Positions 1 to 6,794 of a DNA stretch of 20,380 nt are shown piece after piece; within the stretch, counting starts at the first letter, position 1; each line of letters begins with the position of its first letter. The DNA lies in NCBI GenBank assembly GCA_014378965.1, contig JACMMR010000008.1:1-20380 (forward strand). The letters are read 5' to 3'. Both the position numbers and the translations under genes were made by a program. Under the pieces are notes generated by a model. It was not told where the DNA came from. It did not search any database and saw only the letters and a program-made list of their open reading frames with translations. This DNA comes from Candidatus Parcubacteria bacterium (lineage in GTDB: Bacteria > Patescibacteriota > Minisyncoccia > Phycocordibacterales > CAIZLB01).

Positions 1-15
1 ATACTATCACAAAAT

Positions 16-1218
16 CTATTTAACCTCTACGCTTATATGGTCAATATCAGACACTTTGGTAACCCAAAATGGTGAGTAACTTATATTCATTATTATATTC
101 TTTGCTATATCGTTTTTGATTTTTTTCATTGTTTCCTTAGAAAATCCTTTAAATGTTGTCGCAACCTTATCTTTTTTTACTTTTGGTTTAATTTCAACAG
201 TTAGACTTTTAAATGATACAGGTAGTCCAGTTATTGCATCAAGTTCTAATTGATAGTCATCAACGCTGATTTGATACTCTATTAAGTCTGATACAGGTTT
301 AAGTGAGCTCACATAATCTTGCAATATTTTACTGTGCATAAATAATACTTTTTCAAAATCTTTCTTGTCAATTACCACAAGCGCAGTCTGTTTAATATTT
401 TTATCATAAATATAGTTTTTCTTAAGCGAAATAAAATTTTCAGGAATCAATGATAAAATATCTTCACTTGGATTATTTGATTCAGTTCCAGTTGCAGCAT
501 CAGTATTTTGATCAACAGTTGCTTGAATAGAGTTAATATAATCAGTTGCATAAAATGTATCGTATATACTTGTTCCCTTAAATCCTATAACTTTATATTT
601 GGATTCAGTGGGTGTACTTGTAGCTTTAGGGGTTGGTTTAACTGAAACTAATGAACCTAAGTAATATGTTTTACCATTTACATCAAAACGGGTGTCTTTT
701 ATAATTTGTACAGCACCACCGCTTTCATTTACAAGCTTAGCTTTTATCGAAGTAAATGGACTTGTTGTAGCCGTATTTAAGTTATAATATTCAACATCTT
801 TAGACACTGTTTCCAAAGTTGAAGTAGATTCCTCAACAATTGGAGCAAAAATATTTCTCTTTTTTGTTTCATTATTGTAAATCAAATTATATGACAAAGT
901 TGAAGCTAAATTTTGATTCTTTTCAGACAATGACATTGGTATAACATCTTTAATTTCAAAAATTGTTGATTTTGGTTCAAATAAAATTCTAGTTTTATTA
1001 TTAAAAACTGAATAGTATATAATAGGCAAGATTACCAAAGTTATTACGATTAGTATAAATGGTATTTTACTTTTACGATCCCTTCCGTCGATTGTGTGAT
1101 ATATCTCCCTACCTGTAAGCATAGGCTCGTTATGAAGAATAACAACTTCGTGATTTTCAGCTTTTATTTTTGCTAATTTGTTTTTGTGCTTTTTAGGCGG
1201 TACGATGTCTGAATACAT
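16..1218 (-). CDS. Single-span membrane protein with large extracytoplasmic region, CPR-type, function unknown
   Basis: The 400-residue product has a charged N-terminal cytoplasmic stretch (residues 1-50, opening with SDIVPPKK), one clear membrane span at about 52-69, and a long exterior region of Ser/Thr-rich linkers and beta-type segments. A block around residues 155-225 (TRF.VNGKTYYLG, then VIGFKGTSIYDTFYA) resembles a protein family I remember as widespread in Parcubacteria and sometimes labelled baseplate-J-like; that recollection has not been checked. It is the last gene of the minus-strand run and starts 14 bp after the PilM/FtsA-like gene. The pairing of an actin-fold-like cytoplasmic protein with a bitopic membrane protein recalls PilM-PilN of type IV pilus systems, so an envelope assembly role is a reasonable inference. 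No catalytic motif is visible. The ATG start is the only good one. Confidence 0.8.
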   Translation of the reverse strand: MYSDIVPPKKHKNKLAKIKAENHEVVILHNEPMLTGREIYHTIDGRDRKSKIPFILIVITLVILPIIYYSVFNNKTRILFEPKSTIFEIKDVIPMSLSEKNQNLASTLSYNLIYNNETKKRNIFAPIVEESTSTLETVSKDVEYYNLNTATTSPFTSIKAKLVNESGGAVQIIKDTRFDVNGKTYYLGSLVSVKPTPKATSTPTESKYKVIGFKGTSIYDTFYATDYINSIQATVDQNTDAATGTESNNPSEDILSLIPENFISLKKNYIYDKNIKQTALVVIDKKDFEKVLFMHSKILQDYVSSLKPVSDLIEYQISVDDYQLELDAITGLPVSFKSLTVEIKPKVKKDKVATTFKGFSKETMKKIKNDIAKNIIMNISYSPFWVTKVSDIDHISVEVK

Positions 1219-1232
1219 AATATTATTATAGT

Positions 1233-2297
1233 TTAAAATATTTTTTTAGTGAATATATTAGATTCATTGGTTAATAATTTATTTAAAATATAATCATCAT
1301 TTTTTATTGACCCTGCCAATATCAATGCGGTACTTAAAACGTTTTGGTTCATACAATAGATGTTTATATTTACATCTTTTTGAATTAGGTCAGAACCAAT
1401 ATTATCAACAAAATCACGTATTTGTGTTTTTATATTTTCAAGTTCTTGATCTAATGTTTTATCAATCTTAACCCGTGTTTCCTCATCTAAATCGAGCCAA
1501 ATATTACTTAAGTTTTTATCATATGTCATTTTTGTCTTATCTGCTGGCATATTTAATGATTTAGACTTGAGAATCTTATCCAATATTGTATCATCAATAT
1601 GTAATAATTCTTTAATTTTATCCATTATATGTAGGTATCCAGTTCGTATAAATAAAGTAGCGATATTTTTATTTTGATAGACATACGAAAGATCAAGTCC
1701 TTGATCTTCAATAATAATTTTTAATTGATTAAAACTTTTTTCATCAGTATGATATTCGTTAATAAATGAATAAATAGAGTCTACTTCAACATCATGTAAA
1801 TGGAAAATTGTATCTAGGGTGTTTTTTAAACGACTTAAAAAGTTTGATGATGTATAAATACTTAAATACTGTAAATGAATTGTACTTGCGGTTTGATCTT
1901 GGACCTTGAGAACATTGTATCCATTGAGTGCAACGTTAAATATGCTATTTTTCAAAATGGAAATTTGGTCACTTTCTTTATGAACAATAAGCTGATCGAT
2001 AAACTTTTGATTAATTTTTTGAGGTTTATCTAGTTTTTTTTCAAGATTCATAATTTCATAAATGCACCACGGATTGGTCAAAACAACTTTAATATTCTTG
2101 ATATTTTTTTTATAGATGTCAGTATTGACAAAATCTTGACAAATATCTTTACAAACATATACGACTCGATTTTCATAGTCGGTATTGTTCTCATTTTCTA
2201 TAGATGAAATATCTTGTGTACCTAAAAGTTCATATGCATTTTTTACATATGAGTACATGTGAATTGAAAACGGTTTAATGAGGAAAACGATTTGCAT
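1233..2297 (-). CDS. Putative degenerate PilM/FtsA-like (actin-fold) cytoplasmic protein
   Basis: A 354-residue soluble protein without signal peptide or membrane span. The segment around residues 45-77 (a beta strand, then VVLTNPW) resembles the 'VVLSSPW' segment of FtsA/PilM-like proteins found in Parcubacteria, but no full set of actin-fold phosphate-binding motifs can be traced. It may be a diverged, possibly nucleotide-free member. It begins 8 bp after the GIY-YIG gene and lies 14 bp upstream of the bitopic membrane protein, its likely partner. Late helices (about 255-300) are highly charged. The fold assignment is inference; a structure prediction would settle it. The gene itself is well supported by length, spacing and composition. 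Confidence 0.75.
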   Translation of the reverse strand: MQIVFLIKPFSIHMYSYVKNAYELLGTQDISSIENENNTDYENRVVYVCKDICQDFVNTDIYKKNIKNIKVVLTNPWCIYEIMNLEKKLDKPQKINQKFIDQLIVHKESDQISILKNSIFNVALNGYNVLKVQDQTASTIHLQYLSIYTSSNFLSRLKNTLDTIFHLHDVEVDSIYSFINEYHTDEKSFNQLKIIIEDQGLDLSYVYQNKNIATLFIRTGYLHIMDKIKELLHIDDTILDKILKSKSLNMPADKTKMTYDKNLSNIWLDLDEETRVKIDKTLDQELENIKTQIRDFVDNIGSDLIQKDVNINIYCMNQNVLSTALILAGSIKNDDYILNKLLTNESNIFTKKIF

Positions 2298-2305
2298 TAC
2301 GTTTA

Positions 2306-2572
2306 TTATAAATCAATTGTATGATTATTACCATTTATCAATAGTATTTTTTGTTTTTTTGTTAATTGTTTTATTGCATATTCTCGTTTCATTGCTTCTT
2401 TCTTGCCTACACATTCTTCTGTATAAACTATTTTTACCGGTCTTCTAGTACTTGTGTATTTTGCTCCATTTTTTTGTCCATTATGAGCCACAATTCTTTT
2501 ATCTATATTGGTTGTCCAACCTGTATACAATGTTGTATCGTTGCATTCTAAGATGTAGACAAAATATTTCAT
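2306..2572 (-). CDS. GIY-YIG nuclease-like protein (UPF0213/YhbQ type)
   Basis: The 88-residue product begins MKYFVYILEC and contains the paired strands and turn of the GIY-YIG fold (VYIL, then YTGWT), the conserved helix Arg in KRIVAHN, and the GAKYTS-RRPVKIVY segment typical of the stand-alone YhbQ/UPF0213 family. Its size fits that family (80-100 residues). An open frame extends upstream to 2683, but those 37 residues lie antisense-free inside the preceding CDS, are low-complexity and are not part of the family, so the ATG at 2572 is chosen. This leaves one base between the stop of the DUF5667 gene and this start, suggesting translational coupling. Members are DNA nuclease-fold proteins of poorly defined role. 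Its place in a sigma/anti-sigma run may be only positional. Confidence 0.88.
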   Translation of the reverse strand: MKYFVYILECNDTTLYTGWTTNIDKRIVAHNGQKNGAKYTSTRRPVKIVYTEECVGKKEAMKREYAIKQLTKKQKILLINGNNHTIDL

Positions 2573-2573
2573 C

Positions 2574-3335
2574 TTATCTATATAAACCACGTCCTCTATT
2601 ATTATCTTTTGCATTATTATCTTTATTATTTTTGTTATCAATAGTATCTCTAGCTTCAGTATCTTCATTAATAAAACCCCCAATCTGAACTTTTATTTTT
2701 CTTTCAAATTTTTCAACTTGATCTTTATTGTCATGTTCTTTTGGAATATCTAGTTTCAATTCAACATCTGCTTTCCTAATATTCTGAAAATGGCTATCAA
2801 GTTTTTTTCTAAAATCATCTGTTGAAGAAGCATTTTCATTTCTATCTTTGTTTCTTATCTTTTTTATCTCCATATTGTTAATAGTATTTACACTTTTCTC
2901 TACCTCTTTTTCAACTTGAGCCCTGATTGTATCTTCAAACTTTCCTTTTTTTACAAGTTCTTGAACCTCATCTAGTCTTATCATAACTCTTTCTTCCTCA
3001 TACTTTGCTTTTGCTTTTTGAGTTACTTTGGTTGCTGCTTTAACTGGTTCGGTGATATAAATTTTAATTGGATACAATATATCTCCAGGTAATGCACTTT
3101 CTGCAGCATACGTGACAGAGGCACTGACAAAAATACAAAGCAATAGAGCTGATATCGCATATGAATATTTATAGTGAACAAAAAATGAAGACCATATATT
3201 TACCTTAGGAGCATCTAAAACTGGATGATTTTTCACATAAGACTCAAAATTTGTAAAAAGATTTAACTTTTCACTAGATGACAACTTGATATCTTTAATA
3301 TCTCTTATTCCTTTTTTTAATTTATTATTTTTCAT
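2574..3335 (-). CDS. DUF5667-like membrane protein, putative anti-sigma factor
   Basis: The 253-residue product has a cytoplasmic N-terminus of about 57 residues, one membrane span at about 58-77, then the hallmark ALPGDILYPIK (81-91) followed by EPVKAA, which I recognise as the DUF5667 signature. The exterior part is a long, highly charged helical region (100-215) and an Asn/Asp/Lys-rich tail. Its start overlaps the end of the sigma factor gene by 11 bp, the usual arrangement for a sigma factor and its membrane-bound regulator. The role is therefore inferred: the N-terminal segment may hold the sigma factor at the membrane and release it when the exterior domain senses an envelope signal. 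No zinc-binding HxxxCxxC anti-sigma motif is present, so it would be a non-ZAS type. Confidence 0.85.
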   Translation of the reverse strand: MKNNKLKKGIRDIKDIKLSSSEKLNLFTNFESYVKNHPVLDAPKVNIWSSFFVHYKYSYAISALLLCIFVSASVTYAAESALPGDILYPIKIYITEPVKAATKVTQKAKAKYEEERVMIRLDEVQELVKKGKFEDTIRAQVEKEVEKSVNTINNMEIKKIRNKDRNENASSTDDFRKKLDSHFQNIRKADVELKLDIPKEHDNKDQVEKFERKIKVQIGGFINEDTEARDTIDNKNNKDNNAKDNNRGRGLYR

Positions 3336-3843
3336 ATTTTTTCTTTAAAATTTCGATACCCCTATTTATTCGAACAGATACGACGTTGACAGAGAGATTA
3401 ACAATCGAAGCTATTTCTTTTGGAGAAAGGTCTTCAACAAACCTTAGATACACAACTTGTTGATATGTAGAATCAAGCTTTTGAATTTTGGTGAGAAGAA
3501 TTTTCCCTTCTGATTGAATTTCAATCTGCTCAAAGCTTTCGTCAGATATTTGTAGACCTTGATCACCCTCATTTGTCTCCATCATACTATCTAACGATAT
3601 AGCTTTTTTCTTTCTATACCAGTCAATAACTAGATTGGAAGTTACTTTGAATAAAAGTGCCCGTAAATTATTAACCTCCACATCTTTTCTAAGCATGTCC
3701 CAAACACGCATAAAGGCCTCCTGAATGATATCTTTAGCTTGTTCTCGGTCACTCATACGAAAGAAGCAATAACGAAATAGCGCATCAGTTTGAGAATTGT
3801 ATAAGTCAGTAAATTCTTTTGTAATCTTGTCTTGTTGCTTCAT
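3325..3843 (-). CDS. ECF-like RNA polymerase sigma factor (sigma-70 family)
   Basis: The 172-residue product has the two-domain layout of extracytoplasmic-function sigma factors. Region 2 spans about residues 15-80: FRYCFFRMSDREQAKDI, QEAFMRVW (core RNA polymerase binding), and NLVIDWYRKKK (-10 recognition). Region 4 spans about 115-170: LDSTYQQVVYLRF, then the helix-turn-helix LSPKEIASIVNLSVNVVSVRINRGIEILKK (-35 recognition). Regions 1 and 3 are absent, as expected for ECF proteins. It heads a five-gene minus-strand run and overlaps the DUF5667 gene by 11 bp. No strong Shine-Dalgarno precedes this ATG at normal distance; the nearest AAAGGA is 21 bp away and is better placed for a short upstream ORF. 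Promoter specificity cannot be deduced here. Confidence 0.93.
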   Translation of the reverse strand: MKQQDKITKEFTDLYNSQTDALFRYCFFRMSDREQAKDIIQEAFMRVWDMLRKDVEVNNLRALLFKVTSNLVIDWYRKKKAISLDSMMETNEGDQGLQISDESFEQIEIQSEGKILLTKIQKLDSTYQQVVYLRFVEDLSPKEIASIVNLSVNVVSVRINRGIEILKKKYEK

Positions 3844-3859
3844 AAGTTATGACGATCAT
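3806..3859 (-). promoter_or_regulatory. Possible 17-codon upstream ORF overlapping the sigma factor start
   Basis: On the minus strand, AAAGGA (3870-3865) lies 5 nt before an ATG at 3859. It opens a 17-codon frame (MIVITYEATRQDYKRIY) out of frame with the sigma gene and ending within its 13th codon. The sigma ATG itself (3843) lacks a well-placed Shine-Dalgarno. Translation of this leader could modulate sigma synthesis, but in AT-rich DNA it may be chance. Confidence 0.25.
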
Positions 3860-3888
3860 GGGAGTCCTTTCTTACATACTATGTAGTT

Positions 3889-3917
3889 TGGATATGTTTA
3901 ATATATCATATTATCAA
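3889..3917 (-). promoter_or_regulatory. Candidate promoter of the sigma factor run
   Basis: On the minus strand TTGATA (3917-3912) is separated by 17 bp from TATCCA (3894-3889). The -35 is good and the -10 is weak. It lies in the 185-bp gap to the divergent FN3 gene; autoregulation by the encoded sigma factor is possible, but no ECF-type motif was recognised. Confidence 0.25.
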
Positions 3918-3980
3918 TCACATGTAAGAGCGAGTCAGTACGCACGTCATAAATTTGGTAGGACAAAAGATAGGTGCAAC

Positions 3981-4011
3981 TGTTTTTTATTTTATCAATA
4001 ATTCCTACAAT
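3981..4011 (+). promoter_or_regulatory. Candidate promoter of the FN3 secreted protein gene
   Basis: TACAAT at 4006-4011 is a reasonable -10 and TGTTTT at 3981-3986 a poor -35 at 19 bp. It would give a leader of about 10 nt before the ATG at 4029. The rest of the 3844-4028 gap holds no other gene. Confidence 0.28.
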
Positions 4012-4028
4012 ACACATAAAATAAATAT

Positions 4029-4946
4029 ATGAAAACATTACGTAATACAAAAGCAAAAGCTGTTACAAGTTTTGCATTCTTACTTGCGCTTACTTTAACT
4101 CCTGTATTAGGCTTTGCAAAAGAAAACAACGCGAGTAAATATAAAGATGATAGGAATAATGATGAGAAGCATTATTGTGTTAAATCTTTCGGTCAATTTA
4201 TAAAACATGGGTGGAAAGAGACTAAAGGCGAAGTTGAAATTGATTCAAATTGTAAGATTCCATACGGAATTTTCAAGAAATGGGATTATCGACCGGCGAC
4301 TACAACTGACATAATAGCTCCTGTTATTAATTCTTTCAATGTCAACCCTTCAACAAACAAAGTAGAGGTTAATTGGTCAGCAAATGAAAATGTTAGAGCT
4401 GTAGTATTCTATGGAACAACTACACCTAACGTTTTAAAAGCAACTACCACTACAAATGGAAACATACTTAACAGTGTTTACACATCAAATAGTCAAACCG
4501 TTATTGATAACACATTTGTAAGTAAGAAAGGCGAAGTTACAATCCAAAACTTATTAGCAAATACTGTATACTATGCAGTACTTGCAGTTCGTGATTCTTC
4601 AGGAAATGTAACCATATCAAATGCTATAACATTTACGACAATATCTAATTCTGATATAACAGCTCCAGTAATAAGTAACATTTTAACAACAATTAGTTTA
4701 AATAAATTACTTATCAGTTGGAAAACTAATGAGCCATCTACTTCAAAATTGTTTTATGGAACATCAACAATCAATGTTAATGCTTCAACAACACAAAGTA
4801 TGAGCAATGCTGCGCTAAAGACAAATCATTCATTTGAATTGCCTGTAGTTGCTTCAACAACTCCATATCACGTGATCTTGCAATCAACAGACGCGAGTGG
4901 TAATACACAGACTTCAACTGAATATTCTATCTATCTTCCTTTTTAG
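4029..4946 (+). CDS. Secreted protein with two fibronectin type III-like domains
   Basis: The 305-residue product has a classical signal peptide: basic start (MKTLRNTKAKA), hydrophobic core, and likely cleavage after GFA near residue 30. A Cys-containing segment follows (HYC near 49, NCK near 77; a possible disulfide), then two beta-sandwich repeats of about 100 residues. Each opens with DI.APVI and contains the VxWxxNE and YYAVLAVRDSSGN or YHVILQSTDASGN strands typical of FN3 domains. Ser/Thr content is high, as is common in exported CPR proteins. There is no sortase motif or C-terminal span, so it is probably released or held non-covalently on the surface. It is divergent from the sigma/anti-sigma run, making it a possible target of that regulator. 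Substrate or ligand is unknown. Confidence 0.88.
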   Translation: MKTLRNTKAKAVTSFAFLLALTLTPVLGFAKENNASKYKDDRNNDEKHYCVKSFGQFIKHGWKETKGEVEIDSNCKIPYGIFKKWDYRPATTTDIIAPVINSFNVNPSTNKVEVNWSANENVRAVVFYGTTTPNVLKATTTTNGNILNSVYTSNSQTVIDNTFVSKKGEVTIQNLLANTVYYAVLAVRDSSGNVTISNAITFTTISNSDITAPVISNILTTISLNKLLISWKTNEPSTSKLFYGTSTINVNASTTQSMSNAALKTNHSFELPVVASTTPYHVILQSTDASGNTQTSTEYSIYLPF

Positions 4947-4980
4947 GCAAATTTATTTTCTTAATAGAATAAATATAGTT

Positions 4981-5010
4981 AAAAACACCCTGAGTAATCA
5001 AGGTGTTTTT
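4981..5010. terminator. Bidirectional Rho-independent terminator
   Basis: AAAAACACC (4981-4989) and GGTGTTTTT (5002-5010) form a perfect 9-bp stem with A and T runs on both sides, so it works in either direction. It sits between the convergent FN3 gene (stop 4946) and the second ABC gene (stop at 5014-5016). Confidence 0.88.
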
Positions 5011-5013
5011 AGT

Positions 5014-6789
5014 TTAACTATTTCTTTTCGCATCCGTAATCATCCGAATCGCCTGTTCATAACTCCCAGCCGGGGTCACATGACGACCATTTACAAACAT
5101 AATCTCATCAGCATCTTTAATGGTATTTAATCGATGTGCAATTATTATTTTAGTCGTCTCTGGTGGAAGAGCTTCCAATGTTTTATTTAATATTGCTTCA
5201 GTTACCGTATCGATGTTTGCAGTTGCTTCATCAAGAATCAAAAGTTTCGGCTCTCGAAGTATCGCCCTCATAAAAGAAATCAATTGCTTCTGTCCAATAC
5301 TCAACCCTGCTCCATTTTGCTTTATAGTGGTTGATAATCCATTTTCAAATCTTTTAATTACATCCTTAAAGCCCTTATGCTCAAGAACACGATTTAAATC
5401 ATCAATCGACACATTAGTAAAATCAGTATTGGCATACAAAATATTTTCAGCAACCGTTCCTGTAAACAATATTGGATCCTGAAGAATTACAGAAATCTCT
5501 TTTGATGTTTCCTCCTGGGAATAGATTGTGATATCTTTCCCATTTAAGTACACAACACCTAATGTTGGATCATATAAGTGGGCCATAATCGATGCTAACG
5601 TCGATTTACCTCCCCCTGTTGGTCCAACGAGAGCATATGTTTTTCCGGGCTCAAAAGAGAGATTAGCATTTTCAATAACCATATTTTTATCATCATAAGA
5701 AAATGATACATTTTTCAATTCTAATCTTAACTTTGGTTTTCCACTCTCATCACCTTTTTGGTTTTCCGTTTTCAAATTATTCTCTAAGGAAAGCACCTCC
5801 TGCAAACGTACCCAGGCAGCGCTTGCAAGTTGAATAGCCCCAAATGCTGTAGCTAACGTTTTCATTGGATCGTAAAATCTTTGTGTGTAGGCAACAAATG
5901 CAATCAATACACCAACTGTTGCACCTCCGATTGAAATCAAATGAAATCCATATGACAATACAAGTATCAATGCTATTGCTCCAAAAAATTCATATGAAGG
6001 TTCAAAGATTCTATTGGCAAATCCAGACCGCAATGCTGATTTAAATGTCGCATTATTTTTTTTTTCCAAATGATTTTCCAAATAGTCTCTTTTTGAGTAT
6101 GCAGCAACAACTCTAAAGTTGGTCAGGTTTTCTTGTAATGCAGCAGAGAAATCAGAATTTGCTTCAAGATTTTTTTTATTTTCTTTTCTAATTTTTGGTG
6201 AAAATAATAAAGTTATTATATAAATGAATATAACCATCGACATCATCACTAGTGATAATTTCCAGTTCAAATACAAACTGAAACATACTACACCAAACAG
6301 TGAAAACATCACTCCAATAAATTGTCCTATCCATTGAGATAAGAATTGATTTATTTTATCTGTATCATTATTGATACGACTCATCAAATCCCCGGCTTTA
6401 TTTTGATTAAAGAAAGCTGTTGGTAGTGATTGTAACTTTGCAAACAATCCTTCTTTTAATCTATATAACGTTCTTTGTGATATACGACCAATCAGCATAC
6501 TTTGTGCATATCCTGTGGCAATTGTTATTGTAGCAACCCCGGCTAATATTAAAATAATGTTTAACAAACCATCTACATTACCCACGCTAATATACCTATC
6601 GATTGCTTTGGATACTAAGAATGGTGAAACAGTATTCGCAGTCGAGTTCATAAAAATAAATATGAATGCAAAAATTAATTTTGATTTATCTTCTTTAAGA
6701 TATGAGAAAAAATCGCCGGTCGAAGCTTTTACCCCTAAAGGTGTTATAACGTTTGATTCTTTTTTATCAAGTGAATATATTTTTGTCAT
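5014..6789 (-). CDS. ABC exporter half-transporter, subunit with intact Walker B and switch His but altered signature
   Basis: The 591-residue product has six membrane helices (about residues 35-320) followed by a nucleotide-binding domain. Visible motifs are Walker A GPTGGGKS (389-396), Q-loop Gln437, signature LSIGQ (496-500; the usual second-position Gly replaced by Ile), Walker B LLILD (516-520) with catalytic Glu521, and switch His552 (IIAHRL). It begins 5 bp after the partner gene and closes the run, just before the terminator at 4981-5010. Together the two half-transporters look like an asymmetric heterodimeric exporter of the BmrCD/TM287-288/LmrCD type. Substrate cannot be read from the sequence; drugs, lipids and peptides are all known for the family. 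Confidence 0.95.
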   Translation of the reverse strand: MTKIYSLDKKESNVITPLGVKASTGDFFSYLKEDKSKLIFAFIFIFMNSTANTVSPFLVSKAIDRYISVGNVDGLLNIILILAGVATITIATGYAQSMLIGRISQRTLYRLKEGLFAKLQSLPTAFFNQNKAGDLMSRINNDTDKINQFLSQWIGQFIGVMFSLFGVVCFSLYLNWKLSLVMMSMVIFIYIITLLFSPKIRKENKKNLEANSDFSAALQENLTNFRVVAAYSKRDYLENHLEKKNNATFKSALRSGFANRIFEPSYEFFGAIALILVLSYGFHLISIGGATVGVLIAFVAYTQRFYDPMKTLATAFGAIQLASAAWVRLQEVLSLENNLKTENQKGDESGKPKLRLELKNVSFSYDDKNMVIENANLSFEPGKTYALVGPTGGGKSTLASIMAHLYDPTLGVVYLNGKDITIYSQEETSKEISVILQDPILFTGTVAENILYANTDFTNVSIDDLNRVLEHKGFKDVIKRFENGLSTTIKQNGAGLSIGQKQLISFMRAILREPKLLILDEATANIDTVTEAILNKTLEALPPETTKIIIAHRLNTIKDADEIMFVNGRHVTPAGSYEQAIRMITDAKRNS

Positions 6790-6794
6790 ATGCT

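Noticed and set aside
2573..2683. N-terminal extension of the GIY-YIG frame (37 residues).
   Set aside because: It lies within the DUF5667 coding sequence in another frame, is Ile/Lys low-complexity, and the GIY-YIG family starts at the internal MKYFVYIL.
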